In this document: positions 30,088 through 40,398 of the stretch, piece after piece
Layout: the number at the start of each line of letters is the position of its first letter
How positions within the stretch are numbered: position 1 is the first letter of the stretch
Source: Burkholderia sp. 9120
Lineage (GTDB): Bacteria; Pseudomonadota; Gammaproteobacteria; Burkholderiales; Burkholderiaceae
Length of the DNA stretch: 64,000 bases
Direction: 5' to 3'
Assembly (NCBI RefSeq): GCF_000745015.1
Contig: NZ_JQNA01000002.1
Coordinates: 2,914,001-2,978,000 of the forward strand
Translations under genes and position numbers: made by a program
The notes under the pieces: generated by a model
Databases searched by the model: none
What the model was told of the DNA's origin: nothing
The model's input: only the letters and a program-made list of their open reading frames with translations

Positions 30088-32484
30088 TCAGTGCCCGCGG
30101 AACAGATTCATGATGTCCTGCTTTTCCTGTTCTCCGACCTGCTCGGGCGCGGCCGATGCGGCGCTCGCGTCGGCGTCGAGCGCGGCCTGACTGATACCGA
30201 CCGTCGAGACGAAACCGTTGCCCGGCGTGAAGTCGTCGAAATACAGTTCCGAGCCGATTTCGGTGATGCCTGCCGGCATCGGCATCTTGTACTCCGGCAC
30301 GCCCTTGAGCGCGCGGCTCATGTACTCGATCCACACCGGCAGCGCCAGGCCGCCGCCGGTTTCCCGGTCGCCGAGACTACGCGGATTGTCGTAGCCGATC
30401 CACGCGATCGCCGTGAGCGTGTGCTGATAACCGGCGAACCACGCGTCGCGCGAATCGTTGGTCGTGCCCGTCTTGCCGCCGATATCGGTGCGCTTCAACA
30501 CATTGGTCTTCGCGCCCGTGCCGCGTTGCGCGACGCTCAGCAGCAGGCTGTTCATCACGTACGCATTGCGCGGTTCGATTGCGTGCGGCGCGCTTTGCGC
30601 GGCCACCAGCGGCTGCGCGTGCGCGACCACGATGCCGCGCTGATCGGTGACTTCGGCGATCAGATACGGATTGACGCGATAACCGCCGTTGGCGAATACC
30701 GAGAACGCGCCCGCCATTTGCAGCGGCGTGACGAGACCGGCGCCGAGCGCCATCGGCAGATAGGCGGGGTGACGATCCGCGTCGAAGCCGAAACGCGTGA
30801 TGTACTGCTGCGCGTACTTCGTGCCGATCTGGTTCAGGATCCGGATCGACACCAGGTTCTTCGACTTCTGCAGCGCGGTGCGCATGGTCATCGGGCCGTC
30901 GAAACCGCCGCCGTAGTTCTTCGGCTCCCACGCCTGGCCGCCGGTCTCAGCGGCGCTGAAAAAGAGCGGCGCGTCATTGATGATGGTGGCCGGTCCAAGT
31001 CCCTTTTCGAGCGACGCCGAATAGATGAACGGCTTGAAGCTCGAACCCGGCTGACGCCATGCCTGGGTCACGTGGTTGAACTTGTTCTTGTTGAAGTCGA
31101 AGCCGCCGACCAGCGCGCGAATCGCACCATCTTGCGGGATCACCGAAACGAACGCGCCTTCCACCTGCGGCAATTGCGTGATCGACCAGTTGCCGTCGTC
31201 GTTCTTGATCAGACGGATGATCGCGCCGGGCCGCACCCGCTGATTCGGCTGCGCGCGCGGACCGAGCGCGGCTTGCGCGAAGCGCAGGCCGTCGCCCTGA
31301 ATGGTCGCGATATTGCCGTCGATGAACGCGGCCTGCACCTGTTTCGGATTCGCCGAGGTCACGACCGCGGCAATGATCTCGCCGTTGTCCGGATGTTCGA
31401 GCAGCGCGTCGTCGATAGCCTGTTCGCGGTCGTCGGCGTCGGACGGCAGATCGATGAACGCCTCCGGGCCGCGATAACCGTGACGCCGTTCGTAGTCCAT
31501 CAGCCCTTTGCGCAGCGCGCGGTAGGCGACGTCCTGATCGGCCGAATCGATCGTCGTCACCACGTTCAGGCCGCGCGTGTAGGCCTCTTCGCGATACTGC
31601 GCGTACATCATCTGCCGCACCATTTCCGCGACGTACTCCGCGTGCACGCTGAATTCCTTGCCCGCGCCCTTGACCACGAGCGGCTGTTTGCTCGCTTCGT
31701 CGTACTGTTCCTGGGTGATGTAGTGCAGCTCGACCATGCGTTGCAGAATGTACTGCTGACGTATCTTCGCGCGCTTCGGATTGACCACCGGGTTATACGC
31801 GGACGGCGCCTTCGGCAGACCCGCGAGCATGGCCGACTCGGCCAGCGTCAGATCCTTCAGATCCTTGCCGAAGTACACCCGCGCCGCGCTCGCGAAACCG
31901 TACGCGCGCTGCCCGAGATAGATCTGATTCATGTACACCTCGAGAATCTGATCTTTGGTCAGCTTCGACTCGATCTTGTACGCGAGCAGCATCTCGTAGA
32001 TCTTGCGCGTGTAGGTTTTCTCGCTCGACAGGAAGAAGTTGCGCGCCACCTGCATGGTGATCGTGCTGGCGCCCTGCGTGGCATGGCCGTTGGTCAGCGC
32101 GACGATACCGGCGCGCGCGATACCGGTGAGATCGACGCCGCCGTGATCGTAGAAGCGTGCGTCTTCAATGGCGAGCACCGCTTTTTTCAGGCTATCGGGC
32201 ACGTCCTGAATATGGACGATGTCGCGCCGTTCTTCGCCGAATTCGCCGATCAGCACGTGGTCCGCCGTGTAGATGCGCAGCGGCACCTTGGGCCGGTAGT
32301 CGGTCAGTGCATCGAGTGACGGCAGGTTAGGCGTGGCCACGACCAGCGCATAGCCGAGCACCAGCAGTCCGCACAGAATGCCTGCGACGATCAGACCGAC
32401 AAAGCCGATGACGAGCTTGAGCCACAACGGGCGTTTGCGCTTCTGGGGCGCGGGCGGCGGGGACGTAGGAGACGTGGATTGCAT
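30088..32484 (-). CDS. mrcA: Penicillin-binding protein 1A (peptidoglycan glycosyltransferase/transpeptidase)
   Basis: Bifunctional class A PBP. The protein is 798 aa: membrane anchor at residues 20-50, glycosyltransferase 51 domain with catalytic E107 (AIEDARFYDHGG), and transpeptidase domain with S481-x-x-K484 (SSFK), SKN 541-543 and KTGTT 671-675. The segment around 330-460 is the OB-like domain of PBP1a. It is divergent from the pilMNOQ operon, a widespread arrangement in proteobacteria. Confidence 0.96.
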   Translation of the reverse strand: MQSTSPTSPPPAPQKRKRPLWLKLVIGFVGLIVAGILCGLLVLGYALVVATPNLPSLDALTDYRPKVPLRIYTADHVLIGEFGEERRDIVHIQDVPDSLKKAVLAIEDARFYDHGGVDLTGIARAGIVALTNGHATQGASTITMQVARNFFLSSEKTYTRKIYEMLLAYKIESKLTKDQILEVYMNQIYLGQRAYGFASAARVYFGKDLKDLTLAESAMLAGLPKAPSAYNPVVNPKRAKIRQQYILQRMVELHYITQEQYDEASKQPLVVKGAGKEFSVHAEYVAEMVRQMMYAQYREEAYTRGLNVVTTIDSADQDVAYRALRKGLMDYERRHGYRGPEAFIDLPSDADDREQAIDDALLEHPDNGEIIAAVVTSANPKQVQAAFIDGNIATIQGDGLRFAQAALGPRAQPNQRVRPGAIIRLIKNDDGNWSITQLPQVEGAFVSVIPQDGAIRALVGGFDFNKNKFNHVTQAWRQPGSSFKPFIYSASLEKGLGPATIINDAPLFFSAAETGGQAWEPKNYGGGFDGPMTMRTALQKSKNLVSIRILNQIGTKYAQQYITRFGFDADRHPAYLPMALGAGLVTPLQMAGAFSVFANGGYRVNPYLIAEVTDQRGIVVAHAQPLVAAQSAPHAIEPRNAYVMNSLLLSVAQRGTGAKTNVLKRTDIGGKTGTTNDSRDAWFAGYQHTLTAIAWIGYDNPRSLGDRETGGGLALPVWIEYMSRALKGVPEYKMPMPAGITEIGSELYFDDFTPGNGFVSTVGISQAALDADASAASAAPEQVGEQEKQDIMNLFRGH

Positions 32485-32509
32485 AGTGGCACCAAAAAAC
32501 AGTCCCGCG

Positions 32510-32515
32510 ATTATA
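32510..32515 (-). promoter_or_regulatory. Candidate -10 box of mrcA
   Basis: A perfect TATAAT on the minus strand, about 26 bases before the mrcA start codon, which implies a short leader. The -35 region is not convincing. It lies in the 252-base divergent gap to pilM, where no plus-strand promoter is clear. Confidence 0.45.
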
Positions 32516-32736
32516 GCCGCCTCGGTTTTCAGCTTTCGGCCGGCTTACGGGTGTTGCCCGATAAGCCTGCGCGCCACGCGGGATTGACTTCACTGTAGAC
32601 GCTTTGATGCCGCGTGGGGCGTGCGTCACGCAACGTTAGCCATTCGGCTGAGTGTCGCTCGACGCTGCGCTTGCGCACAATTCTTCCTCGTTACTCGCGT
32701 TCGAATGGTTCGCAGCGCGAGTCTGAGGGAGGGCAT

Positions 32737-33729
32737 ATGACGGTAAAAAAATCGTGGTTTGAGGTCTTGCAGGCAGGCTCGCTGCGTTTCGCCGCAGGGA
32801 TCGATGTGGGTTCGCAAAGCGTGCGTCTGGTCGTGATCAGTCATCGCGCGTTGCCGGCTTCGGCACTGAATATCGAGTACGTGTCGACCGTGCCGCTCGC
32901 GCCGGGCGCGATGGCGGGCACCGAGATCGCCGACCGGCATGCGGTGGCGCGCGCGTTGCGCGAAGCGTTCGCCGGTCTGCCGCGCGCGTGTGCCGTGCAA
33001 GCGTTGCGTTGCGCGATGGCGGTGCCCGCGTCGGCCACGGTCATGACCACGGTGTCGCTCGCGCGGCTTGCCGCGCAAAGCGGCTGCGCGGAAGACGGCG
33101 GCCATGAACTGGCCGAACTGGAGCCGGCGGTGATGAACGAGGTCGAGCGGATCGCGGGGCTCGAACGGCATGCGCTGGCGGTCGACTGGTACGTTGACGA
33201 ACGGCCCGGCGCGAGCCGCTCGGTGACGATTGCCGCGACCGCGCGCCAGCATCTCGAAGCGCGTATGGAATGCGCGGCGGCGGCCGGCATTTCGCTGACC
33301 GCCATCGACGGTGAGCCGCAAGCGGCCCTGCGCGCCATGCGCTATGCGGCGAGTCATGAACTCGATCCGCACGAGTCGTACATCGCGCTGTGGATCGGTA
33401 CGGACGGCGTGTACGGATGGCGTTTCGTCGAAGACTGTCTGGTTCGCGAGATGCGTTATCCGGCGCCCGAACACACGGATCTCGCCGATGCGTTGCGCGA
33501 CCTGGGTCATGACGCCGCAGTTCGCTGCGCGTTCCTGAGTGGCGAAGTCGATCTGCTCGACGGGGTGGGCTTTTCGATGGTGGATATCGCCGATGTGTTG
33601 AGCTGCCCGGTACTGCCCTTCGACCTGGCGCTGCTCGGCGACCTCGAGCGGCCGCAGACCGACGCGTTGTTGCACGAACCGGAGGGCGCGGTGGCGTTCG
33701 GGCTGGCGTTGCGCGGGGTGTTCGAATGA
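32737..33729 (+). CDS. pilM: Type IV pilus assembly protein PilM
   Basis: Cytoplasmic actin-like (FtsA-fold) ATPase that anchors the PilN/PilO inner-membrane platform. The protein is 330 aa, with the phosphate-1 motif AAGIDVGSQSVRLVVIS (residues about 20-36) and the later ALWIGTDGVYGW. ATG 32737 lies 3-9 bases after GAGGGAGGG; the upstream open frame is not conserved. It overlaps pilN by four bases. Confidence 0.9.
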   Translation: MTVKKSWFEVLQAGSLRFAAGIDVGSQSVRLVVISHRALPASALNIEYVSTVPLAPGAMAGTEIADRHAVARALREAFAGLPRACAVQALRCAMAVPASATVMTTVSLARLAAQSGCAEDGGHELAELEPAVMNEVERIAGLERHALAVDWYVDERPGASRSVTIAATARQHLEARMECAAAAGISLTAIDGEPQAALRAMRYAASHELDPHESYIALWIGTDGVYGWRFVEDCLVREMRYPAPEHTDLADALRDLGHDAAVRCAFLSGEVDLLDGVGFSMVDIADVLSCPVLPFDLALLGDLERPQTDALLHEPEGAVAFGLALRGVFE

Positions 33730-34505
33730 TGGGCGGTCTGTTGCTGGGAGCGGGCTCGCATCCGCCGGTGTTTTCGTCTTCGTCTTCTTCTTCGTCGTCG
33801 CCTTCGCGCGGTGTGCGCTTCGTGCGGTCGTGGCTCGGTGGTTTCAATCTGCTGCCGTACCGGCAGCGCAATGCCCGGCTTGCGCGTCGGCGTCGGCTGC
33901 TTGAATGGACTGCCGCTGCATTCGCCGGCTGCGCCGCCGTGCTGCCGTTGATCGGGTGGCAGGCATTCGAGCGCATGCAGCTCGATGCGCGGCGGGCGTC
34001 GATCGATCAATCGTTCACGCGTCTGAGTGCGCCACTCGCGGAGAACGCGGCGTTGCTGCGCACGCGGGACGAGCAACGCAAAAACACCGCTCATGCCAGG
34101 CGTTTGTCCGACCCGCTCACGCATTTGCGCGATCTGATCGATGCGCTGAGTTCCGAGCCGGGCGAGGGCGTGGTGTTGCAGCAGATGCGTCAGCGTGAAC
34201 ACGAGACGCAAATGCTGGCGACATCGGCTGGACATGCGGCTTCGGCGGCGTGGCTCAAACGCCTGAGCGGCATTCGTGGCGTGAAAGGCGCGGAGGTGAG
34301 CGACCTGCATAGCTCGGCGACGCGGGCCACGGGGCGCGCGGGTGCTGGCGCTGACCTTGGTGTTGGCGCTGGCGCTGGCGTGTCTGGCCCGGTCGAGTTC
34401 GGTGCGCATTTGCGTTGGGACGATGCGGTGTTGAAGACAGCCGGCAAGACGGCCTTCGCGTCATCCCTTCCTGTTAAGTCCGACCTATCGAGAGGTGTGA
34501 AATGA
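33726..34505 (+). CDS. pilN: Type IV pilus assembly protein PilN
   Basis: Inner-membrane alignment protein. The protein as read is 259 aa: the conserved FNLLPYRQRNARLARRR block (residues about 40-56) precedes a membrane helix (about 61-80) and a periplasmic coiled coil. The N-terminus is unusual, with nine consecutive serines (residues 17-25, 33774-33800), and there is a Gly/Ala run near 205-220. ATG at 33726 overlaps the pilM stop (ATGA). An internal GTG at 33813 would give a start closer to that of normal PilN, so the serine tract may be untranslated. Confidence 0.85.
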   Translation: MMGGLLLGAGSHPPVFSSSSSSSSSPSRGVRFVRSWLGGFNLLPYRQRNARLARRRRLLEWTAAAFAGCAAVLPLIGWQAFERMQLDARRASIDQSFTRLSAPLAENAALLRTRDEQRKNTAHARRLSDPLTHLRDLIDALSSEPGEGVVLQQMRQREHETQMLATSAGHAASAAWLKRLSGIRGVKGAEVSDLHSSATRATGRAGAGADLGVGAGAGVSGPVEFGAHLRWDDAVLKTAGKTAFASSLPVKSDLSRGVK

Positions 34506-35422
34506 GCACGACATTCGTTGAGTTTGGCGGCGCGGCCAGCGTGCGGCCGTTCCTCACGCATTGGATAAAGCGTGCGCGCTTGCCGTTCTATGCGTGGAGC
34601 AGACGTCGCCGCTGGGTGGTTGCTTTGCTGATTGCCGCGATGGTTTTCGCTCTCGGCACGCACGGCTGGATCGTGGCTGATTTCTCGGGAGTCGATGCGA
34701 GCCGGTCGGCGCTGGCGGCGAGCGTGCGACGCCTGGCTGACGCGCGGCATTCCCTCGCGCAGTTGCCCGCGCTGCGGCGCGAGGTTGCGGCGCTGGGCGC
34801 GGTGCGTTCAAGCGCGTCATGGACCTCGGCGGACGACGTGCGCATCGTCTCCGAACTGGCCGCGCAGAACGACGTCACGTTATTGAGCCTGGAACCTGGC
34901 GCCGCCAGCGGTGCGGGTGCCGAGAGCATGCGTCCGCTGCAGTTCACCGCACGCACCGATTTCATCCACCTGATGGCGTTTCTGCGTGGGCTGTCGGATC
35001 TGCCGGTGCTGACCGTTCCAGTCGACGTGACGGTGAAACGCGATGCCGCGTCGCTCGTGGTGAACGCGACGCTGAATATGTTCAGCGCGCTGCGGCCGGC
35101 GCCGTTGAATGCGTCCGCGGACGTGTTCGTCGACGCAAGCCTCGATTCGGACGATGACGAGGACCTCGTGTTCTTCGATCCGTTCTCGCCGCCGCAGATG
35201 TTCGCCGCAGGCGGTGCGTCCGATGCTTCGCCGTTGCGACTCGTCGGATTGCTGCGCGATCGCACGCGTGGTTTGGCGTTGCTCGATACGGCGGATGGCG
35301 CGACTACGGTCGTGGCCGGGCAATTGATCGGCGCCGAGCGCGTCACGAGGCTCGACGCGCTCGGGATCACGCTCGCCAGAGGTGATGAGACGCGCACGCT
35401 GTCGCTGACGGAGGCTTCATGA
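34502..35422 (+). CDS. pilO: PilO with a C-terminal PilP-like domain (apparent fusion)
   Basis: 306 aa. Residues 36-60 form the membrane helix and 65-200 the coiled-coil and periplasmic core of PilO, which sits with PilN under the pilus. After an acidic linker (SDDDEDL) residues 224-306 resemble the beta domain of PilP: FDPFSPPQM, then LRLVGLLRDRTRGLALLDT, a VVAGQLIGAERV turn and a short final strand. PilP is normally a separate lipoprotein, and no separate pilP stands between this gene and pilQ. Overlaps of four bases join it to both neighbours. Confidence 0.78.
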   Translation: MSTTFVEFGGAASVRPFLTHWIKRARLPFYAWSRRRRWVVALLIAAMVFALGTHGWIVADFSGVDASRSALAASVRRLADARHSLAQLPALRREVAALGAVRSSASWTSADDVRIVSELAAQNDVTLLSLEPGAASGAGAESMRPLQFTARTDFIHLMAFLRGLSDLPVLTVPVDVTVKRDAASLVVNATLNMFSALRPAPLNASADVFVDASLDSDDDEDLVFFDPFSPPQMFAAGGASDASPLRLVGLLRDRTRGLALLDTADGATTVVAGQLIGAERVTRLDALGITLARGDETRTLSLTEAS

Positions 35423-37302
35423 TGAGCGCGGAAAAATTGGCGCGAATTGCGCGGTCGTGTTGGGGTATGGGCGTGGCGACGGGAGCGTGCGTTTTGCGCG
35501 GGGCTCGCCTGCCTCGTGTATTTCGCGTGTCTCGCGTATCTCACGTATCTCACGTATCTCACGTATCTCACGTATCTCGCGGCGGTCGAGTGTCCTGCGC
35601 ACCATCCACTGGCGGGTGGGAAGCAGGCGCGTCTCGCTCACTGCTCGCGTGCAGGCTGCGGCGCGGGCGTCGCGCGTATCTCGGGCTGGTTGTCAGTTCG
35701 GCGTTGAGCGTCGGTGCCGCGCGGGCTTCGACGCCGCCGTTGCCGCCGCTGCCCGACTACATGTTGCCGGACGACGCGGTCGCGTTGCCGGACACGTCGC
35801 ACAACGCACCGCCGTTGCCGCGCGAGGTTGCCGTCGAAGTGCCGAACCCGTTTCGCGATGATTCGGCGGAGACGACGGATGCGTCGAAGGCGGCTGCGTC
35901 CGCTGCGACTGGCGGCGTCGACGGCATGGGTGCCACGGACGCAGCCGGCGCTTCCCCACTGCCCACACAACCCTCAATTACAACCCGAGACGCCGCTTCG
36001 GCCTCCGCACTTGAAGGCCCACCCACACCGCTACCGCCGCTCCCACGCCTCAGCGACGCCCCGAAAACCGCCGCCGACGCCAATCTCGCGGCCGACGACA
36101 AAGCGATCTCGCTGAACTTCCAGCGTGCCGAACTGGGCGCCGTGCTCAACGCGTTCGCGCAGTTCACCGGCCTGAACATCGTCGCGAGCGAAAGAGTGCG
36201 TGGCGCCGTCTCGTTGCGGCTCGACAAGGTGCCGTGGCGCACGGCGTTCGACACCTTGCTCGACGTCAACGGCCTCGCGATGGAACGCCACGGCAACGTG
36301 ATCTGGGTCGCGCCGCAGGCCGATCTGGCCGCGCGTGAGCGGCAACGCTTCGAAGCGCATGCCCGCAGCGCCGACCTCGAACCGCTCGCCAGCCGCACGT
36401 TCCAGTTGCACTACGCGCGCGCCGAGGACGTGCGCCGCCTGCTGACCGGCTCCGGTAATCAGCGCGTGCTGTCCAAACGCGGCGCGGCCACCGCCGATCC
36501 GCGCACCAACCTGCTGTTCGTGACCGACCTCGAGGCGCGCCTCGCGCAGATCGCGGCGCTGCTCGGCGCCGTCGACCGGCCGACCCGCCAGGTGTTGATC
36601 GAAGCGCGGATCGTCGAGGGTGAACATGGGTTCTCGCGCAATCTCGGCGTGCGGCTTTCGATGGCCGCCACGAGCGAAGACGGCTCGGCGCGTGGCCTGA
36701 CCGGCGGCAAAGACGGCGCGGTTTATGATCTGTCGGCGCGGCCCATCGCCGGTTTCGACGCCGCGACCGCCGGTCTGACGCTGTTCGCGGCCGCCGCGAC
36801 GCGGCTTCTGAACATCGAACTGAGCGCGCTGGAAGCCGAAGGCCGCGGGGAAATCGTCTCCAGCCCGCGGGTCGTCACGGCCGACCGGATGAAGGCGGTG
36901 GTCGAGCAGGGCACCGAGCTGCCGTACCAGGCGAAGGTGGGGCAGGGCGTGTCGGGCGTGCAGTTCCGTCGCGCGACGCTCAAACTCGAGGTCGAGCCGC
37001 AAATCATGCCCGACGGCCGGGTCGTGCTGGACCTCGACGTCGCCAAAGACAGCGTCGGCGAACAGACCGACGCCGGACCCGCGATCAACACCAAACACGT
37101 GCAAACGCGGGTCGAAGTCGAGGATGGTGGTACGGTGTCGATCGGCGGAATTTACGCAACCGACGACCGGGACGATGTGACGCGGGTGCCGCTCCTGGGC
37201 AAAATACCGCTTTTGGGGGCGCTTTTCCGCCATCGGGCACATCGCGACCAGCGCAGCGAACTGGCGGTTTTCATCACGCCGCGCGTCGTTCAGATAAATT
37301 AG
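35419..37302 (+). CDS. pilQ: Type IV pilus secretin PilQ
   Basis: Outer-membrane secretin for pilus exit and DNA uptake. The protein as read is 627 aa. Residues about 230-300 form the N0/STN domain ([20 protein letters not shown]), then N1, and the secretin core from about 390 to the end ([15 protein letters not shown]). The signal sequence ([18 protein letters not shown]) appears only after about 85 residues that include a 9-bp tandem repeat, so the true start may be a later codon, for example GTG at 35590. No AMIN domain is evident. Confidence 0.88.
   Translation: MMSAEKLARIARSCWGMGVATGACVLRGARLPRVFRVSRVSHVSHVSHVSHVSRGGRVSCAPSTGGWEAGASRSLLACRLRRGRRAYLGLVVSSALSVGAARASTPPLPPLPDYMLPDDAVALPDTSHNAPPLPREVAVEVPNPFRDDSAETTDASKAAASAATGGVDGMGATDAAGASPLPTQPSITTRDAASASALEGPPTPLPPLPRLSDAPKTAADANLAADDKAISLNFQRAELGAVLNAFAQFTGLNIVASERVRGAVSLRLDKVPWRTAFDTLLDVNGLAMERHGNVIWVAPQADLAARERQRFEAHARSADLEPLASRTFQLHYARAEDVRRLLTGSGNQRVLSKRGAATADPRTNLLFVTDLEARLAQIAALLGAVDRPTRQVLIEARIVEGEHGFSRNLGVRLSMAATSEDGSARGLTGGKDGAVYDLSARPIAGFDAATAGLTLFAAAATRLLNIELSALEAEGRGEIVSSPRVVTADRMKAVVEQGTELPYQAKVGQGVSGVQFRRATLKLEVEPQIMPDGRVVLDLDVAKDSVGEQTDAGPAINTKHVQTRVEVEDGGTVSIGGIYATDDRDDVTRVPLLGKIPLLGALFRHRAHRDQRSELAVFITPRVVQIN
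35526..35579 (+). repeat. Six 9-bp tandem repeats in the 5' end of pilQ
   Basis: Four identical copies of CGTATCTCA flanked by two variants (CGTGTCTCG, CGTATCTCG). In the pilQ frame they read Val-Ser-His/Arg repeats. Change of copy number would keep the frame. Confidence 0.85.
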
Positions 37303-37408
37303 GGGCATGGCGCCGCCGCTCTCCAGCGGCGGCGCGCAGGCTCGACAAGGCAGCCGCTTTGCCAGTAAGCTGCGGCACGACCTATACCGGATTAGCCAGA
37401 GGACACCG

Positions 37409-37960
37409 TTGCAAGCGCGGGACGCACACGCCAATGTATTTTTTGTAGGGCTCATGGGGGCAGGAAAAACCACCGTGGGCCGGGCCATTGCGCGCCGTCT
37501 CGATCGCCCGTTCTTCGATTCCGACCACGAAATCGAAGCGCGCACGGGCGCGCGCATTCCGGTGATCTTCGAGCTGGAGGGCGAAGCGGGCTTTCGCGAG
37601 CGCGAGGCGAGCGTGATCTCCGAGCTCACCGGGCGCGAAAATATCGTGCTGGCCACCGGTGGCGGCGCGGTGCTGCGGCCGGAAAACCGTGAATCATTGC
37701 AAAATCGCGGCGTGGTGATCTACCTGCGAGCCAATCCGCATGACCTCTGGCTGCGCACCCGGCGCGACAAGAATCGCCCGCTTCTGCAAACCGAAGACCC
37801 CAAAGCGCGTCTCGAAGCGCTCTACGAAGTGCGCGATCCGTTATATCGGGAATGCGCGCATTTCGTCATCGAAACCGGCCGGCCTTCGGTCAACGGCCTC
37901 GTCAACATGGTTCTGATGCAGCTCGAGATGGTCGGCGTCGCCAAACACCCTGCGTCATAA
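37409..37960 (+). CDS. aroK: Shikimate kinase
   Basis: Phosphorylates shikimate at O3 in aromatic amino-acid synthesis. The protein is 183 aa, with P-loop GLMGAGKTT (residues 14-22), DSDHEIE substrate motif, the GGG of [13 protein letters not shown], and the lid RRDKNRPLL. The start TTG 37409 stands 5 bases after AGAGGA and gives the family start [12 protein letters not shown]; an ATG at 37307 would add 34 non-conserved residues and follows the pilQ stop by only 4 bases. It overlaps or abuts aroB. Confidence 0.93.
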   Translation: MQARDAHANVFFVGLMGAGKTTVGRAIARRLDRPFFDSDHEIEARTGARIPVIFELEGEAGFREREASVISELTGRENIVLATGGGAVLRPENRESLQNRGVVIYLRANPHDLWLRTRRDKNRPLLQTEDPKARLEALYEVRDPLYRECAHFVIETGRPSVNGLVNMVLMQLEMVGVAKHPAS

Positions 37961-37968
37961 TGGACCGT

Positions 37969-39045
37969 ATGATTACCGTCAATGTCGAACTGGGCGAGCG
38001 CGCCTACCCCATCCATATCGGTGCCGATCTGATCGGCCAGACCGCATTGTTCGCACCGCATATTGCCGGTAGTTCGGTCACGATCGTCACGAATACCACC
38101 GTCGAACCGCTTTACGGCGACAAGCTGCGCGCCGCACTCGCGCCGCTCGGCAAGCAGGTCTCCACGGTCGTTTTGCCGGACGGCGAAGCGTACAAAAACC
38201 TTGACACCCTGAACCTGATTTTCGACGCGCTGCTCGGCTCGCGCGCCGATCGCAAGACCACGCTGATCGCTTTGGGCGGCGGCGTGATCGGCGACATGAC
38301 GGGTTTTGCCGCGGCCTGCTACATGCGCGGCGTGCCGTTCATTCAGGTGCCGACAACGTTGCTGTCGCAGGTGGATTCGTCGGTGGGCGGCAAGACCGGC
38401 ATCAATCATCCGCTCGGCAAGAACATGATCGGCGCGTTCTACCAGCCGCAAGCCGTGATCGCCGACATCGGCGCGTTGCGCACGCTGCCGGCGCGCGAAC
38501 TGGCGGCGGGCGTCGCCGAAGTGATCAAGACCGGCGCGATTGCCGACGCCGGTTTCTTCAGCTGGATCGAAGCGAACGTCGCGGCGCTGAACGCCTGCGA
38601 GCCCGCGGCGCTGATCGAGGCGGTCAAACGCTCGTGCGAGATCAAGGCGTCGGTGGTGGCGCAGGACGAGCGTGAAGGCGGACTGCGCGCGATTCTCAAT
38701 TTCGGTCACACCTTCGGCCACGCGATCGAAGCCGGGCTCGGCTACGGCGAATGGCTGCACGGCGAGGCAGTCGGCTGCGGGATGGTGATGGCGGCGGATC
38801 TGTCCGTCCGCATGGGCTATCTCGACGAGACCGCGCGCAAACGCCTGGTCGACGTGATCGTCGCCGCGCATTTGCCGACCCGGGCGCCTGCGCTCGGCGA
38901 GTCGCGCTATGTCGAACTCATGCAGGTCGACAAGAAGGCGGAAGCCGGCATGATCAAATTCATTCTGCTGAAGCGTTTCGGTGAGACGCTGATCACCCAG
39001 GCGCCCGACGACGAGGTGCAGGCCACGCTGGCTGCCGCGATCTAA
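37969..39045 (+). CDS. aroB: 3-dehydroquinate synthase
   Basis: NAD- and metal-dependent cyclase, second step of the shikimate pathway. The protein is 358 aa from [20 protein letters not shown]. It has the [19 protein letters not shown] nucleotide motif, [20 protein letters not shown], and metal histidines in [10 protein letters not shown]. An ATG at 37960 (overlapping the aroK stop as TAATG) would add three residues. aroK-aroB pairing behind pilQ is typical. Confidence 0.96.
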   Translation: MITVNVELGERAYPIHIGADLIGQTALFAPHIAGSSVTIVTNTTVEPLYGDKLRAALAPLGKQVSTVVLPDGEAYKNLDTLNLIFDALLGSRADRKTTLIALGGGVIGDMTGFAAACYMRGVPFIQVPTTLLSQVDSSVGGKTGINHPLGKNMIGAFYQPQAVIADIGALRTLPARELAAGVAEVIKTGAIADAGFFSWIEANVAALNACEPAALIEAVKRSCEIKASVVAQDEREGGLRAILNFGHTFGHAIEAGLGYGEWLHGEAVGCGMVMAADLSVRMGYLDETARKRLVDVIVAAHLPTRAPALGESRYVELMQVDKKAEAGMIKFILLKRFGETLITQAPDDEVQATLAAAI

Positions 39046-39116
39046 CGACGGCGGCTAGCCGGGCAAAGCATCACGCACCCGCGTCACGTGGCGCCGTTTA
39101 TGTTTCGGAGAACCCG

Positions 39117-40328
39117 GTGACAGACAGGCGCAGCGACGATGTAAAGCACGACCCTGCGGAGCTGGCCGGCACGGCGGCGCTCGGCGTGCTCACCCAGGAA
39201 TCACTCGAAGCGCACCTCGCGCCGTACGCGGCGCATTCGGCGCAGTCGCGCGGCCGCCGTTATCCGGAAGCCGCGCCCAGCGCCCGCACCGAATTCCAGC
39301 GCGACCGCGACCGCATCGTGCACTCCACGGCGTTCCGCCGGCTCGAATACAAAACGCAGGTCTTCGTGAATCACGAGGGCGACCTGTTTCGCACGCGTCT
39401 CACGCATAGCCTCGAAGTGGCGCAGATTGCGCGCTCGGTGGCGCGCAATCTGCGAGTCAACGAAGACCTCGTCGAAGCGATTTCGCTGGCTCACGATCTG
39501 GGCCACACGCCGTTCGGCCATGCCGGTCAGGACGCGTTGAATGAATGCATGCGCGAGCACGGTGGCTTCGAACACAATCTGCAAAGTCTCGCGGTGGTCG
39601 ACGATCTGGAGGAGCACTACGGCGCGTTCGACGGCCTGAACCTGTGCTTCGAAACGCGCGAGGGGATTCTCAAACACTGTTCGCGGGAAAACGCGCGACG
39701 GCTCGGCGCGCTGGGCGAGCGCTTTCTCGAAGGCCGCCAGCCCTCTATCGAAGCGCAAATCGCCAATGTCGCCGACGAGATTGCGTACAACAACCACGAC
39801 GTCGACGACGGCCTGCGTTCCGGCCTGATCACGGTCGAGCAACTCGCCGAAGTGGAGTTATGGCAGACGCACTACGAGGCGGCGCGCAGCGATTTTCCGC
39901 AGATCGAGGGGCGCCGGCTGATTCACGAGACGGTGCGGCGCATCATCAACACGCTGATCGTCGATCTGATCGATACGACCAGGCTGAATCTGGTCCGCTA
40001 CGCGCCGACTTCGCTCGACGCGGTGCGTGCCGCGCCCGTGCTGGTCGCGCATAGCGAAGCGATCGCCGCGCAGGCCGCGGTGCTCAAGCGTTTTCTGTTC
40101 AAGAACCTGTACCGCCATTACCGCGTGATGCGGATGGCCAACAAGGCGCGGCGCGTCGTGATTGGCCTGTTCAACGCATTCACGGAAGATCCGCGGCTGC
40201 TGCCGCCGGGTTACCTCTCCGCTGACGGAGCGCAGCAAGCCCGTCTGATCGCGCATTACATCGCGGGGATGACGGATCGGTATGCGCTCAAGGAGTATCA
40301 GCGGCTGTTCGTGATCGAAGACAACTGA
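39117..40328 (+). CDS. dgt: dGTP triphosphohydrolase-like HD-domain protein
   Basis: Hydrolyses dNTPs to nucleosides and triphosphate. The protein is 403 aa with the HD fold: H97 ([13 protein letters not shown]) and H126-D127 ([14 protein letters not shown]), followed by the later [19 protein letters not shown] aspartate. The family name is deoxyguanosinetriphosphate triphosphohydrolase-like; substrate range is not shown here. The start is GTG. It ends in a GC-rich hairpin and faces the elaB-like gene. Confidence 0.92.
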   Translation: MTDRRSDDVKHDPAELAGTAALGVLTQESLEAHLAPYAAHSAQSRGRRYPEAAPSARTEFQRDRDRIVHSTAFRRLEYKTQVFVNHEGDLFRTRLTHSLEVAQIARSVARNLRVNEDLVEAISLAHDLGHTPFGHAGQDALNECMREHGGFEHNLQSLAVVDDLEEHYGAFDGLNLCFETREGILKHCSRENARRLGALGERFLEGRQPSIEAQIANVADEIAYNNHDVDDGLRSGLITVEQLAEVELWQTHYEAARSDFPQIEGRRLIHETVRRIINTLIVDLIDTTRLNLVRYAPTSLDAVRAAPVLVAHSEAIAAQAAVLKRFLFKNLYRHYRVMRMANKARRVVIGLFNAFTEDPRLLPPGYLSADGAQQARLIAHYIAGMTDRYALKEYQRLFVIEDN

Positions 40329-40336
40329 TTGCGACA

Positions 40337-40360
40337 CGGCGCCGGCGTGGACCGGCGCCG
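40337..40360. terminator. GC-rich hairpin between dgt and the ElaB-like gene
   Basis: Perfect 9-bp stem CGGCGCCGG / CCGGCGCCG with a 6-base loop, but no T-run on either strand. May assist Rho-dependent ends. Confidence 0.45.
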
Positions 40361-40398
40361 CAACCTGCCTGCCGCAAACTACCGCAGGCTAGCGCGTG

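Noticed and set aside
30091..32319. 742-codon antisense frame over mrcA
   Set aside because: Arg-rich shadow of PBP1a with no homology that I can see.
35526..35579. CRISPR-like repeat
   Set aside because: 9-bp units directly abutting without spacers, inside a coding frame.
36031..37656. 541-codon antisense frame over pilQ/aroK
   Set aside because: Shadow; no start signal, covers clear plus-strand genes.
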